Part shown: piece after piece, positions 26,677-35,249 of the stretch
Position numbering within the stretch: the stretch's first letter is position 1
Layout: each line of letters opens with the position of its first letter
Notes under the pieces: generated by a model
Databases searched by the model: none
The model's input: only the letters and a program-made list of their open reading frames with translations
What the model was told of the DNA's origin: nothing
Translations under genes and position numbers: made by a program
Assembly: GCA_028708035.1 (NCBI GenBank)
Contig: JAQVZU010000004.1
Coordinates: forward strand, 1-49,497
Reading direction: 5' to 3'
Length of the DNA: 49,497 nt
From: Alphaproteobacteria bacterium
Lineage (GTDB): Bacteria > Pseudomonadota > Alphaproteobacteria > UBA9219

Positions 26677-26705
26677 CCGCCTACGCACTACAAAGGCGTA
26701 GGCGG
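26677..26705. repeat. Perfect 10-bp stem-loop after the GDH gene
   Basis: CCGCCTACGC-actacaaag-GCGTAGGCGG lies 20 bases after the GDH stop. There is no T-run on the plus strand after the stem, so factor-independent termination is doubtful. The arm contains the same 10-mer CCGCCTACGC found in palindromes at 3364 and 3569. Confidence 0.6.
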
Positions 26706-26742
26706 TGAAAGTCGTCTTTGAATGCCGCCGGAAAGCCAATCT

Positions 26743-27432
26743 ATGACTGAGCCGGAAGCTCCCGAACCCCACTATCATGGCCACAGGCAAAGACTGCGGG
26801 AACGCCTGCTGCGTTCGGGGCCGGACTCGCTTCAGGACTACGAACTTCTTGAGCTTCTGCTTTTTGCCGCCGTTCCGCGAAAGGACGTTAAGCCGCTAGC
26901 CAAAAGCCTTCTTGCGCGCTTCAAAGGTCTTTGGGCGATTATTAATGCGCCAGTTGAAACTCTGATTCAGTTTGGCCTTAGCGAGTGCGCCGCAACGACT
27001 CTTTCAGTCGCGGGGGCTATAGCTTTGCGCGCCAACAAGAAGGAAATCATTAGCGGCCCGTTTCTTAACAACTGGCAAAAGCTTGTAGATTATTGTCGCA
27101 TGGCCATGGCTCATGAAAAGATCGAGCAGTTTCGCCTTGTCTTCCTTGATCGTCGGAACAGGGTGCTGTTGGACGAGGTTCATCAGCATGGAACGATAGA
27201 CCACACCCCTGTCTATCCTCGCGAAGTGGTTAAAAGAGCTCTCGAAATCGGGGCTGGAGCTTTAGTCCTCGTGCACAACCATCCCAGTGGAGATCCCACT
27301 CCCAGCAAGGACGATGTGGCTATGACAAAAGCGATAATCGAAGCCTGCCGACCCTTGGGCATTGCCGTACACGACCATATTATTGTGGGTCGCGAAGGGG
27401 TCGTTAGCCTTAAAAATTTAGGGCTTATGTAA
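26743..27432 (+). CDS. radC: RadC family JAB-domain protein
   Basis: A 229-aa protein. The N-terminal helix-hairpin-helix-like region (HGHRQRLRERLLRSG, LQDYELLELLLF) precedes the JAB/MPN domain with the metal motif HNHPSGDPTPSKDD (two His and an Asp) and an upstream Glu in LDEVHQHGTID. The RadC/YeeS family was once linked to DNA repair, but its true role is unsettled; the motif predicts a metal-dependent peptidase or isopeptidase fold. ATG 26743 has GGAAAG at 26730-26735; ATG 26722 would add seven residues. Confidence 0.93.
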   Translation: MTEPEAPEPHYHGHRQRLRERLLRSGPDSLQDYELLELLLFAAVPRKDVKPLAKSLLARFKGLWAIINAPVETLIQFGLSECAATTLSVAGAIALRANKKEIISGPFLNNWQKLVDYCRMAMAHEKIEQFRLVFLDRRNRVLLDEVHQHGTIDHTPVYPREVVKRALEIGAGALVLVHNHPSGDPTPSKDDVAMTKAIIEACRPLGIAVHDHIIVGREGVVSLKNLGLM

Positions 27433-27505
27433 TTTCCTTAACATCTATTGATTTACCTTTTGAAATCGTCGAATATGGCCCGTCTTTTCAGTCATGGAGC
27501 CTTTC

Positions 27506-27922
27506 ATGCGTCACAGGTTGGTTTCTGTCTCCCTTGCATGCGCCGTTCTGGCGGGGTGCTCGTCGAACGATTCGGTTCAGTTTTGGAGGCCTATCAGCGA
27601 ACCCAATATTCTGATGGAGACACAGCAGTTACAACAGAAACTTGAATTCGATCTCAGCCAATGCCACTGCGGCATCTATCCGGCTAATTCGACTCGTGAC
27701 GAAGCTATCAAGTTTCAGGCCGATGAACAGCGCCTCGCGCAAACGGGCGTGACGATCACTCCGGACGAAGACGGCAACTGCCGCCAGCAGCCTAGCTTGG
27801 TTGTGGTGGAGTGTATGCGCCATCGCGGGTGGGAGCCCACGCAATGTTCTGGCCGCATGCCTTTGCCGAACGGTGGTTCTATGTGCGGCAAATACACGCC
27901 GCCGAAGCCGGATGAAGACTAG
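27506..27922 (+). CDS. Small cysteine-rich lipoprotein, unknown function
   Basis: A 138-aa predicted lipoprotein. ATG 27506 has GGAG at 27496-27499 and starts a signal peptide (MRHRLVSVSLACAVLAGC) with lipobox LAGC at Cys18. The mature part has six cysteines: C-H-C near QCHCGIY, then NCRQQ, VECMRHRGW, TQCSGR and SMCGKY, so three disulfides are possible in the periplasm. I do not recognise a domain. It lies between radC and the convergent acpS gene, which gives no functional hint. Confidence 0.7.
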   Translation: MRHRLVSVSLACAVLAGCSSNDSVQFWRPISEPNILMETQQLQQKLEFDLSQCHCGIYPANSTRDEAIKFQADEQRLAQTGVTITPDEDGNCRQQPSLVVVECMRHRGWEPTQCSGRMPLPNGGSMCGKYTPPKPDED

Positions 27923-27952
27923 GGTCAGATTCGAATTGAGAAAAATCTCTTC

Positions 27953-28345
27953 CTAGAGAGCTTCAATGACCACGAAGGCTTGGGCCCAAGGGGAGTCATC
28001 TGTAAGAGTCAGGTGAATTTTGGCCGCCATGCCATTGGGCGTCAGGCTTTGGAGTCGCTTGAGGGCTTCGCCCATGAGCGCAAGTGACGGTTGGCCCGAG
28101 GGGAGGGTTTCGACTGCCATGTCCTTGAACCAGATACCGTCCTGAAAGCCTGTTCCGAGCGCTTTCGCGCAAGCTTCCTTGGCAGCGAAGCGCTTGGCGT
28201 AAAAGGCGGCTGCGTTCGCTTTTTCCTTTGCTGCGGCGTGTTCGGCGGGTGTGAAGAGGCGATCCACAAAGCGCTTGTCGTATCTCGCAAGCAGTTTTTC
28301 GATGCGGTCAATGTTCGTCAGGTCGGTTCCGATGCCAATAATCAT
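27953..28345 (-). CDS. acpS: Holo-acyl-carrier-protein synthase AcpS
   Basis: A 130-aa phosphopantetheinyl transferase that moves phosphopantetheine from CoA to the acyl carrier protein. It shows MIIGIGTDLTNIDRIEKLL with the metal Asp8, LFTPAEHAAA, and FAAKEACAKALGTGF with the second metal Glu and the catalytic Lys. The length is normal. It stands alone here rather than next to pdxJ or lepB; the gene 5' of it on the same strand is the small ORF at 28394. Its substrate CoA depends on the coaB/coaC genes at 44.5-47 kb. Confidence 0.95.
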   Translation of the reverse strand: MIIGIGTDLTNIDRIEKLLARYDKRFVDRLFTPAEHAAAKEKANAAAFYAKRFAAKEACAKALGTGFQDGIWFKDMAVETLPSGQPSLALMGEALKRLQSLTPNGMAAKIHLTLTDDSPWAQAFVVIEAL

Positions 28346-28393
28346 GGAGCGGCGTTATAGCATGAAAGAAAGGGATGATGGATCGTGGCTTGG

Positions 28394-28621
28394 TCAAGCT
28401 GCTTTGCTTTGTTTTTCCGCTTGAGGCACGGCAAAAAGCAGTTCCCGCTGCGGGCGCGTTTTTGGAAGGTCATAATTCATATTATGTCCCGCGTATTCTT
28501 TCGCAAGCGCTGGGTTGCCTGCGGCGGATAGGCGCAGATATAGCCCCAAGGGGCGGCCACTTAAGAAGGGCTCATATCTTAAAAAAATGGGCAAAACAAA
28601 CCTCCAGTGCAATCGTAACAT
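28394..28621 (-). CDS. Probable small protein (75 aa), unknown function
   Basis: A 75-aa frame read on the minus strand, upstream of acpS. It begins MLRLHWRFVLPIFLRYEPFL, has a hydrophobic/aromatic first third and a charged second half (LRLSAAGNPALAKEYAGHN, then LPKTRPQRELL). GGAA six bases before the ATG is a fair ribosome site. Codon choice and residue mix look like a genuine gene, and the overlapping plus-strand frame looks worse. I do not recognise the family. If it is not real, 28346-28735 is a gene-free gap. Confidence 0.5.
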   Translation of the reverse strand: MLRLHWRFVLPIFLRYEPFLSGRPLGLYLRLSAAGNPALAKEYAGHNMNYDLPKTRPQRELLFAVPQAEKQSKAA

Positions 28622-28735
28622 AAAATTTCCGCAAACAAATTACTTCTTTTTGGTTAATGTTTGAGGATTGCCCGTTGATGCTAAGGCTCGGATTTGGCAT
28701 TGTATTTTCCTTCCTCTTCAGCTTTTTGGTTCAAG

Positions 28736-31393
28736 ATGCCCGCAGTTCAGGCTTCGTTTCTTTCCGATTTTCAAGCGCTTGAGGCGGCTACCCCGTTGAT
28801 GGCTCAGTACTTTGCCGTCAAGAGGCAGCATCAGGACTGCCTTCTTTTTTTTAGGCTGGGCGATTTTTATGAGATGTTTTTTGAGGATGCCGTTACGGCG
28901 TCCAAGGCGCTCGATATTGCTTTGACCCGGCGGGGGCAGCATCAGGGGCAGGATGTGCCCATGTGTGGGGTGCCTGCGCATTCTTACGAAAGCTATGTGG
29001 CGAAGTTAATCCGGCAGGGGTTTCGCGTTGCCATTTGCGAGCAGCAGGAGTCGCCCGTTGAAGCCAAGAAGCGCGGCAATAAGGCTATTGTGACGCGCGA
29101 TGTCATTCGCATTATCACGCCGGGGACGTTGACCGAGGACAGTTTGCTTGATGCTCGGGCGGCAAACTTTTTGGCGTGCCTTACAAGCATGGGGGATGAG
29201 CTTGCGCTGGCGTGGTGCGATATCGTGACCGGGCGAGTTTATGTACAGAGCCTCGCGCATGCGGATTTGGCCGGGGCGCTGGCGAGCCTTGACGCAAGCG
29301 AGATTCTGATTTCGCAGCGGACGGTTGAGAACCCGGCATTGTTCGAAACGTTAGCTCCGTGGAGGGAGCGGCTTGCGCCGCAGCCGAATTCGCGGTTCGA
29401 CAGCGACAATGCCAAACGGCGGATACTGGAGATTTATGGGGTCGGCGATCTCGCGGCCTTTGGGGACTTTTCGCGGGCCGAGGTGGCGGCTTTGGGGGCG
29501 CTGCTGGATTATATCGAATTGACGCAGAAAACCGATCTCAAGCATTTCTCGCGGCCTCAGAAGGCTGGAGGAATGCAGGTCGCGATTGATGCTTCTACGC
29601 GCAGAAATCTGGAGCTGACGCGGACGCTTTCGGGAGAAAGGCGCGGGAGCCTTTTGAGCGCTATCGATAGGACCGAGACAGGGGCCGGGGCGAGGCTTCT
29701 GGCCTCGCGGCTGACGTCGCCTTTGACCGATGTGGTGAAGATCAACGCGCGGCTCGATGCGGTCGAGTACTTCGTTAAGGAGAAGGACGTTTGCGGCAAG
29801 GCGCGCGCGGTGCTGCGAAAGACGCCGGATCTTGAGCGCGCGTTGGCGCGGCTGGCTTTGGGGCGCGGGGGGCCTCGCGATTTGGCGAGCGTGCGCGACG
29901 CCGCGCGGAATGCGGAAGAGGTGCGGTCGATGCTTCTGCAGGCTCCTGAGTGCTTGCGGAAGGATGTGTTGGCTCTTGGCGGGCATGAGGTTCTTATCGA
30001 TAAGCTCGAGCGGGCGCTTTCGGCGGATTTGCCGATGCTGGCGCGGGATGGGAATTTTATCGCTCGTGGGTTTGCGTTGCAGCTTGACGAGTTGGTGGTG
30101 CTTCGCGACGACGGGAAGCGGCTGATTGTAAGCTTGCAGAAGAAATATGCGGCGCAGACGCATGTGGCCAACCTCAAGATCAAGCACAATCAGGTGATTG
30201 GCTATCATATCGAGGTGACTGCTTCGCAGGCCGACAAGCTGCTTAACGACAAGGACACGTTTATTCACCGGCAGACGCTTGCGTCGTCCGCGCGATTTAC
30301 GACCGTCGAACTCTCGGAGCTTGAAAGAAAAATCACGGAAGCGGCGGATCGGGCGCTCGCGGTCGAGATGCAGCTTTTTGAGGAACTGGTGCATGAGGTC
30401 GTCGTCCGGCTGCCCGAGATGCGGCAGACGGCTCAGGCGCTCGCGGTCATCGACGTTTCGACGGCGCTGGCGGAACTCGCGGTTGAACAAAACTATTCTC
30501 GACCTTTGGTGGATGGGTCGCTGGCGTTCAAGATTGCGGGCGGAAGGCATCCGGTAGTCGAACAGGCACTTGGGAAAAGCGGGAGTGGAGCGGCGTTTAT
30601 TTCGAACGACTGCGATCTCGCGGCAGAGCGGCATTTGTGGTTGCTGACCGGGCCGAATATGGCGGGCAAGTCAACCTTTCTGCGGCAGAATGCTTTGATT
30701 GCGCTTATGGCGCAGATGGGGGCGTTTGTTCCGGCCTCGGAGGCGCATATTGGCGTGATTGACAGGCTGTTCAGTCGCGTGGGCGCTGCCGACGACTTGG
30801 CGGCGGGGCGGTCCACGTTCATGGTCGAGATGGTTGAGACGGCGGCGATCCTCAATCAGGCAAGCGAGAGATCGCTTGTCATTCTGGACGAGATTGGGCG
30901 CGGGACGGCGACTTACGATGGGCTTTCGATTGCTTGGGCTGTGCTGGAACATTTGCATGAGATCAACAAGTGCCGCGCGCTGTTCGCGACGCATTATCAT
31001 GAGCTGACTGCGCTTGACGGCAAGCTGGCCTCGCTTCATTGCGCGACGATGCGGATCAAGGAGTGGGAAAACAAAATCGTGTTTCTGCATGAGGTCATTG
31101 ATGGCGTTGCGGACCGGTCGTACGGCATCCATGTCGCGCAGATGGCGGGGCTGCCAAAATCAACTATTTTGCGCGCGTCGCAGGTGCTGGCGCAGCTTGA
31201 GAGCCAAAAGCATAAGAATGGGCAGGAGAATCTGGCCGAAAAGCTTCCGGAGTTCGCTGCGATGGCGGCGGAGGTTCCTCAAGCCAAGACCATCAGTGCT
31301 GAGCTTGAGGCTATTTTGGCATCGCTTGATCCCGATGCTTTGAATCCGAGGCAGGCGCTTGACCTGCTTTATCGGATCAAAAGCAAGGTTTGA
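28736..31393 (+). CDS. mutS: DNA mismatch repair protein MutS
   Basis: An 885-aa mismatch-recognition ATPase. The N-terminal domain has the mismatch-wedge motif [10 protein letters not shown] (Phe and Glu), followed by connector, lever and clamp regions. The C-terminal ATPase shows Walker A GPNMAGKS (639-646), the [19 protein letters not shown] signature, the Walker B segment [12 protein letters not shown] and the switch His in FATHYHEL. The length is typical. ATG 28736 is preferred because homologues start shortly before the [16 protein letters not shown] region; a TTG at 28694 would add 14 residues. The ribosome site is weak. The NodB-like gene follows after 2 bases. Confidence 0.96.
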   Translation: MPAVQASFLSDFQALEAATPLMAQYFAVKRQHQDCLLFFRLGDFYEMFFEDAVTASKALDIALTRRGQHQGQDVPMCGVPAHSYESYVAKLIRQGFRVAICEQQESPVEAKKRGNKAIVTRDVIRIITPGTLTEDSLLDARAANFLACLTSMGDELALAWCDIVTGRVYVQSLAHADLAGALASLDASEILISQRTVENPALFETLAPWRERLAPQPNSRFDSDNAKRRILEIYGVGDLAAFGDFSRAEVAALGALLDYIELTQKTDLKHFSRPQKAGGMQVAIDASTRRNLELTRTLSGERRGSLLSAIDRTETGAGARLLASRLTSPLTDVVKINARLDAVEYFVKEKDVCGKARAVLRKTPDLERALARLALGRGGPRDLASVRDAARNAEEVRSMLLQAPECLRKDVLALGGHEVLIDKLERALSADLPMLARDGNFIARGFALQLDELVVLRDDGKRLIVSLQKKYAAQTHVANLKIKHNQVIGYHIEVTASQADKLLNDKDTFIHRQTLASSARFTTVELSELERKITEAADRALAVEMQLFEELVHEVVVRLPEMRQTAQALAVIDVSTALAELAVEQNYSRPLVDGSLAFKIAGGRHPVVEQALGKSGSGAAFISNDCDLAAERHLWLLTGPNMAGKSTFLRQNALIALMAQMGAFVPASEAHIGVIDRLFSRVGAADDLAAGRSTFMVEMVETAAILNQASERSLVILDEIGRGTATYDGLSIAWAVLEHLHEINKCRALFATHYHELTALDGKLASLHCATMRIKEWENKIVFLHEVIDGVADRSYGIHVAQMAGLPKSTILRASQVLAQLESQKHKNGQENLAEKLPEFAAMAAEVPQAKTISAELEAILASLDPDALNPRQALDLLYRIKSKV

Positions 31394-31395
31394 GG

Positions 31396-32181
31396 ATGGA
31401 GATTTCGTTTACCATAGACCTTGAAGATCCTACCGGGGTTTATGCGGAGAATGGGCGGTACGTGCCGATGACGTATCGCATTCTCGATCTTTGCGACTCG
31501 GTTGGCGGGCGCAAGGCTACATTTTTTTCCGTGGGGCGCGTGGCTAAGGCGAATGCGGGGCTTATCAGAAATATCGCTTCGCGCGGACACGAGATCGCTT
31601 TTCATTCGCATAATCATGTGTCGTTGACGGAAGAAGAACGGGCGCGTTTTTTTCTCGAAAGCAAAGAAGACAAGGATCGGCTTGAGCAGATTTCTGGAAC
31701 GCCGGTTGTGGGGTTTCGCGCGCCGCGATTTTCGCTGACGCCCGCAACCGCTTGGACTCTCGATGTACTGGCGGAAATAGGGTTTAAGTATTCGTCGAGC
31801 ATCATGCCGACGGCTGTTTCGTTGTTCGGCTTTCCGGAAGCGAAGAGGACGTCCTTCTTCTGGCCTTGCGGGATGAAGGAATTTCCGCTGCCGGTGGCTC
31901 AGGTAGGCAGGTGGCGCATTCCTTATCTTGGGGGGATTTATCTTTACGACTTGCCGATGTTTGTCGTTCGGCATTTTCTTTCAAAAGCCTCTCAGGACGA
32001 GGTTCTTTGGACGTATACGCATCCGTATGATTTCGACAGGGACCAGCCATTTTCACCGATGCCGGATACGCCTTTGTGGGTCGGCGCCGTTCTGTGGGAG
32101 GCGCGGCGGAGGGCTTCGGGAAAAATCGCCGAAATCCTCAGAATTTCACCAGGCTCAAAGCGGCTTTGCGATAGGGTGTAA
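31396..32181 (+). CDS. NodB-type polysaccharide deacetylase
   Basis: A 261-aa carbohydrate esterase family 4-like protein. It starts EISFTIDLEDPTGVY (the first catalytic and metal aspartates, IDLED), followed by KATFFSVGRVAK, the metal pair HSHNH and FRAPRFSLT, the standard motifs of the NodB domain. The C-terminal part with WTYTHPYDFD resembles the XrtA/PEP-CTERM-associated deacetylase branch that acts on exopolysaccharide; no signal peptide is seen, as in that branch. ATG 31396 follows the mutS stop almost directly, with AAGG at 31385-31388 as ribosome site. The sugar substrate is unknown. No other polysaccharide genes are nearby. Confidence 0.88.
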   Translation: MEISFTIDLEDPTGVYAENGRYVPMTYRILDLCDSVGGRKATFFSVGRVAKANAGLIRNIASRGHEIAFHSHNHVSLTEEERARFFLESKEDKDRLEQISGTPVVGFRAPRFSLTPATAWTLDVLAEIGFKYSSSIMPTAVSLFGFPEAKRTSFFWPCGMKEFPLPVAQVGRWRIPYLGGIYLYDLPMFVVRHFLSKASQDEVLWTYTHPYDFDRDQPFSPMPDTPLWVGAVLWEARRRASGKIAEILRISPGSKRLCDRV

Positions 32182-32255
32182 GGCGTGAATATTCATGGTA
32201 AATTCAGTTCAACGTCTTCAATTTCTTCATTCTTTTTCATACAGGTTGCCATAAA

Positions 32256-32280
32256 TTAACCGTACTGGTTAGCCATATTT
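32256..32280 (+). promoter_or_regulatory. TTAACC inverted repeat upstream of sciP
   Basis: TAACC-gtact-GGTTA (32257-32271, extended by T to TTAACC at 32256) forms an inverted repeat of the CtrA half-site TTAACC, 69 bases before the sciP start. GGTTGCCATA and GGTTAGCCATA flank it as an imperfect direct repeat. It is not a TTAA-N7-TTAA full site. Regulation by CtrA or autoregulation by SciP is an inference. Confidence 0.45.
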
Positions 32281-32339
32281 TAAACGATGGGGTATATTCT
32301 CATCCCGTATTGAGAATTCTATTTATGACGGAGCCTATT

Positions 32340-32663
32340 ATGAACCAGAAAAAACCCTCCTTTTCCACCGACGGCGAACAGGTCAAGATCGTAAGGATTT
32401 CGCGTGAGAAGGATCTTAGCCATCTTCCGCCGCCCAATACACAGCGCTGGGTCGTCAGGCGCAAGGCTCAGGTGGTCGCGGCTATTCGCGGCGGCGTGCT
32501 TTCATTTGAGGACGCTTGTACTCGCTATAATCTTTCGGAGGAAGAGCTTCGCTCGTGGATGAGTCTGCTCGACTCGCATGGCGTTCGCGGCCTTAGGGCA
32601 ACGCGCATGCAGGAATATCGCCCCGTGGCGGAACGCCATCAGCAGGAGGCGATGGGAGAATAG
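32340..32663 (+). CDS. sciP: CtrA inhibitory protein SciP (DUF1153)
   Basis: A 107-aa helix-turn-helix protein. The core LPPPNTQRWVVRRKAQVVAA, followed by IRGGVLSFEDACTRYNLSEEE and HGVRGLRATRMQEYR, matches DUF1153/SciP. In Caulobacter SciP binds CtrA and blocks transcription of CtrA-activated genes after S-phase entry. ATG 32340 has a strong GGAG (32330-32333) six bases upstream, better than ATG 32325 or TTG 32310. The protein is slightly longer than the Caulobacter one because of its N- and C-terminal tails. ctrA itself is at 3642-4358, so both partners are in this window. Confidence 0.95.
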   Translation: MNQKKPSFSTDGEQVKIVRISREKDLSHLPPPNTQRWVVRRKAQVVAAIRGGVLSFEDACTRYNLSEEELRSWMSLLDSHGVRGLRATRMQEYRPVAERHQQEAMGE

Positions 32664-32704
32664 CAAGGCAGTCGGATTTATCGGAAAGGATTGGGCTAGC
32701 AGTA

Positions 32705-32748
32705 GGGACCGTTGTCCGGGCATTCTTCCGGGCGGCGGTCCTGTTTTA
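32705..32748 (+). terminator. Terminator of sciP
   Basis: GGACCG (32706-32711) pairs with CGGTCC (32736-32741), with an inner CCGG/CCGG stem and loop, followed by TGTTTTAT. It lies 43 bases after sciP and ahead of the convergent HAD gene. Confidence 0.75.
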
Positions 32749-32828
32749 TAGTCATTCGCAATCCTTCGCAGGGGTGTAACGAAAATGGGATGGGCGCACT
32801 CTGCGCATTTGATGCCCTGAACGGGTCC

Positions 32829-33505
32829 CTACACACAAAACTTGAATCCGACCGTTGCCAAAGTGCGTGTGAAATCATCAAATCCATGCATGATGCCCTC
32901 CGCAGAAATTTCCTCTTTGCACGATCCATCGTGATCCACAAGAATGCAAGGGACGCCTGCTTCATGCGCCATTGTTACATCCTTCAGCCGGTCTCCGACC
33001 ATAAGGCAATTCTCAACGGCAACCCCTAGTCGCTCGATCACTCCGAGCAAATGTCCACCATGTGGTTTGCAGACCTCAAACGTATCTCCGCCCGCAACTG
33101 CATCGAAATATTTCCGCAGCTCAAGTTCGTCAAGTAACGATAGGGCTGCTGCCTCTGGTTTAAGGCTGCAAATGCCGATCCGCACTTTGGCCTTTTTGAG
33201 CATCTCCAACATATCGGTGACGTGCGGATACGTTTGCGAAGGATCGTGAGGCTGATGGCGATAATAATGAAGGTATTCCTGAAAATACTATGCGTTTCTG
33301 TGTCGTCGTAAGGGGCCCCTGTTGCGGCAAATGCCCTTTGAACGATAAAGCGCATGCCATCGCCATAAAAGGTTTTGAACTCGTCAAGCGTTACCGACCG
33401 CCTGCCGTGCGCCGCGAGAGTCGAGTTAAGCGCATGATACAAATCCGGCATGCTGTCGATCAGCGTGCCGTCAAGATCGAAGACAATGCCTTTTAGCTGC
33501 CGCAT
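32829..33505 (-). pseudogene. gph: HAD-family phosphatase (phosphoglycolate phosphatase-like), single frameshift
   Basis: Two overlapping frames encode the two halves of one HAD phosphatase. The first (from 33505) has the nucleophile motif GIVFDLDGTLIDSMPDLYHA and the cap domain up to ETHSIF. The second carries IGICSLKPEA (motif II), KPHGG (motif III lysine) and VGDRLKDVTMAHEAGVP (motif IV). The join is at the A4 run 33282-33285 (T4 in coding sense): adding one T restores S-I-F-Q-E-Y-L-H-Y-Y and gives 226 codons including the stop, the normal family length. So one base is missing, either a true frameshift or a homopolymer sequencing error. The substrate is probably a small phosphate ester such as 2-phosphoglycolate. 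Confidence 0.9.
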
Positions 33506-33673
33506 AAAAATCCCTCAATTCGGTCTATGGGAAATGAGCAATAGGCAAAAAAATAATCTGGGGAAAATCTATGTCACTTATTTAATGTCGGATCGGGATA
33601 AGTGCGAGGAAAGTCCGATTCTTCCGTCCCTGGGGGCAAATCCACGCGCGGAGGCTTCTTTCCGCATGCAGAA

Positions 33674-33705
33674 ACGGACATGATGCAAAGTAGCATCATG
33701 CCCGT
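33674..33705 (-). terminator. Hairpin after the phasin gene
   Basis: ACGG-a-CATGATGC-aaagta-GCATCATG-c-CCGT is a long stem with one mismatch, 40 bases beyond the phasin stop on the minus strand. The following minus-strand bases (TTTCTGC) are only weakly U-rich, so termination is plausible but not certain. The rest of 33506-33744 shows no gene. Confidence 0.5.
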
Positions 33706-33744
33706 TAAAACCGTTCCTCTGACAAGCGCCAGAATCACAAAACC

Positions 33745-34263
33745 TTACGCGGCGCGGTTGGCGGCGCACTTCACGATGCCGCACAGTTCGTTCAGGCTCT
33801 CATTCAAACGAGCGCCGACAGTTTCCATCGCCTGTGTGTTGCACTTGGCGACGGTCTCCGAAGCGTCACGGAGGTTAGAGATGTATTTGTCCATCGTCGA
33901 CTTGCTGGTTTCGGCTTGCTTGATGGCCTTGGCTTCTGCTGTGGGGCAGGACCAGATGGACTGGGTTGATTGAGCCCACTCCTCGACGATCTGGCGATAG
34001 CTGTCGGCTTGGCGGCGCCACAGGGCTTGCAGACTTTCATAAGTTGCCTGGCTTACAGCGGAGAGCGCTTCGACATTCTTGCGTTGCAAAGAGAGAAGAG
34101 CTTCCACGTCGAACGCCGGGATGTTGGAAATCCTATAATTCGAGGCATCGAAATATTTACTGTAAGTCGATGTGTCGAGATACTTAGACACGTCAAAGTT
34201 TGAAGGATTGAACATCTTGGATATGTCCGTTTCGAAAAACGGATTACTAAACGGCTTCGACAT
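33745..34263 (-). CDS. Phasin family protein
   Basis: A 172-aa protein of the Phasin_2 type, coating polyhydroxyalkanoate granules. After an N-terminal segment with near-repeats (SNFDVSKYLDTSTYSKYFDASN), the core is all helical: ALLSLQRKNVEALSAVSQATYESLQAL, then WSCPTAEAKAIKQAETSKSTMDKYISNL. The ATG at 34263 is placed by GGAGG four bases upstream on the minus strand; an ATG at 34266 and a longer frame to 34320 are less likely. No PHA synthase is in the window. A palindromic TTAACCAT element lies about 60 bases upstream. Confidence 0.88.
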   Translation of the reverse strand: MSKPFSNPFFETDISKMFNPSNFDVSKYLDTSTYSKYFDASNYRISNIPAFDVEALLSLQRKNVEALSAVSQATYESLQALWRRQADSYRQIVEEWAQSTQSIWSCPTAEAKAIKQAETSKSTMDKYISNLRDASETVAKCNTQAMETVGARLNESLNELCGIVKCAANRAA

Positions 34264-34321
34264 CATGCCTCCATGGAGCGCTTGAAAAGGGTTAGAGGCG
34301 AGGGGAAGCCCCTTCCTCATT

Positions 34322-34333
34322 ATGGTTAACCAT
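34322..34333. promoter_or_regulatory. Palindromic CtrA-type half-site upstream of the phasin gene
   Basis: ATGGTTAACCAT is a perfect 12-bp palindrome that contains TTAACCAT, the short CtrA motif reported in several alphaproteobacteria, in both orientations. It lies 59-70 bases before the phasin start, a position suited to activation or repression. CtrA binding is inferred. Confidence 0.4.
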
Positions 34334-34428
34334 CTACACCATTCTTAAAAGGTTGTCACGCATTTTTGCATCGCACACAAAGTCGGTTTAATTACTCGAA
34401 TTTTCCGATGGATAGCGGCGGCGCACAA

Positions 34429-34459
34429 AAAATGCCGCGCTTTTTTGGCGCGGCATTTT
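34429..34459. terminator. Bidirectional terminator hairpin after the bactofilin gene
   Basis: A perfect 12-bp stem, AAAATGCCGCGC with GCGCGGCATTTT, encloses a 7-base TTTTTTG loop, 20 bases beyond the bactofilin stop. The A/T ends of the stem provide a U-run on either strand, so it can end minus-strand transcription of the bactofilin gene. Confidence 0.85.
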
Positions 34460-34478
34460 GTAAAAATCGGGCGAAAAA

Positions 34479-35069
34479 TTACGCGCTCTTCCGGTCCTCG
34501 GCCAACAAGCTGTCTTCCTCGTGTAACGAAGAGAACTTCGCTGCGCTTTTAAAGCCGCCACCGGGCATTTGCCCCGCAACGCCACCGCCTGTAACCTGCA
34601 TTTCGCCGATAATCTGTCCGCCTGCGGAAACTTCCAACTCGCCATACTTGACCATGCCGCTGATGCGTCCGGTCGAGCGTACTGTCAAACGTCCGTGCAC
34701 CACAAGTTGTCCGTCGTAGCGTCCCGCAATGTCGGCGTTTTCGATTTCGACGCTGCCGCGGAATTGGCCGGTCTCGTTGATCTCAAGCAACTTGCCGTCG
34801 GTAAGCTTCGCTTCGACTTTTCCGGCGACGACCAAAATATCACACGATGTAATTTCGCCGGAAAGCGACAATCCGTCGCCGACAATCAGCTTGCGTCCGT
34901 CAGCGCCGCCAGCCGAAGACCTGCGGCTGACTTCGGGCAAACGACGCGATGACGCCGAAGCGGCTCGCGGCAAGCCGGAGGGAAGTTCAGGGCGCGCAGT
35001 CAAGGCGGAAGAGGTGTCTTCCGCAGGGATTTCCGGGTTATCTGATTTTTTGTCTCTTGGGCCAAACAT
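34479..35069 (-). CDS. Bactofilin
   Basis: A 196-aa cytoskeletal protein. A disordered, Ser/Arg/Pro-rich N-terminus (about 60 residues) precedes the bactofilin beta-helix: LIVGDGLSLSGEITSCDILV, then GKVEAKLTDGKLLEINETG, GSVEIENADIAGRYDGQLVV, GRLTVRSTGRISGMVKYGEL and GGQIIGEMQ. The tail is flexible. Bactofilins polymerise without nucleotide and organise cell-wall enzymes, stalks or poles. Often an M23 peptidase is the neighbour, but here the gene stands alone. Confidence 0.94.
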   Translation of the reverse strand: MFGPRDKKSDNPEIPAEDTSSALTARPELPSGLPRAASASSRRLPEVSRRSSAGGADGRKLIVGDGLSLSGEITSCDILVVAGKVEAKLTDGKLLEINETGQFRGSVEIENADIAGRYDGQLVVHGRLTVRSTGRISGMVKYGELEVSAGGQIIGEMQVTGGGVAGQMPGGGFKSAAKFSSLHEEDSLLAEDRKSA

Positions 35070-35234
35070 TCATTGCTCCTACGGAATGAAGTACAGGGAA
35101 GGCTTGATCGCTAACACATTTTTAACGAACAACGCAAGGCAAAAGGAGCCTCAGGAAGGCAAAAGAGAAAAGAGTCCTTAATATTCAAACCCGAGTATGG
35201 GGGTGAAAAAAAGGTTAATCACCCGTACCGGTGG

Positions 35235-35241
35235 AAGGAGG
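35235..35241 (+). promoter_or_regulatory. Strong ribosome binding site deciding a GTG start
   Basis: AAGGAGG, a near-perfect anti-16S match, lies eight bases before GTG 35250. It settles the GTG as start over the ATG at 35286, which has no ribosome site. Confidence 0.75.
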
Positions 35242-35249
35242 AAGGCGTA

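Noticed and set aside
26677-26705. Terminator for the GDH gene
   Set aside because: The stem is perfect but no T-run follows on the plus strand; kept as a repeat/hairpin only.
28375-28623. Plus-strand 82-aa frame before mutS
   Set aside because: Overlaps the better-looking minus-strand 75-aa frame and has no ribosome site or recognisable character.
33606-33617. GAGGAAAGTCCG, the conserved 5' core of RNase P RNA
   Set aside because: The gap is only about 240 bases and the other conserved parts (ACAGAAA, the distal core, matching P4 strands) are absent; a chance match.
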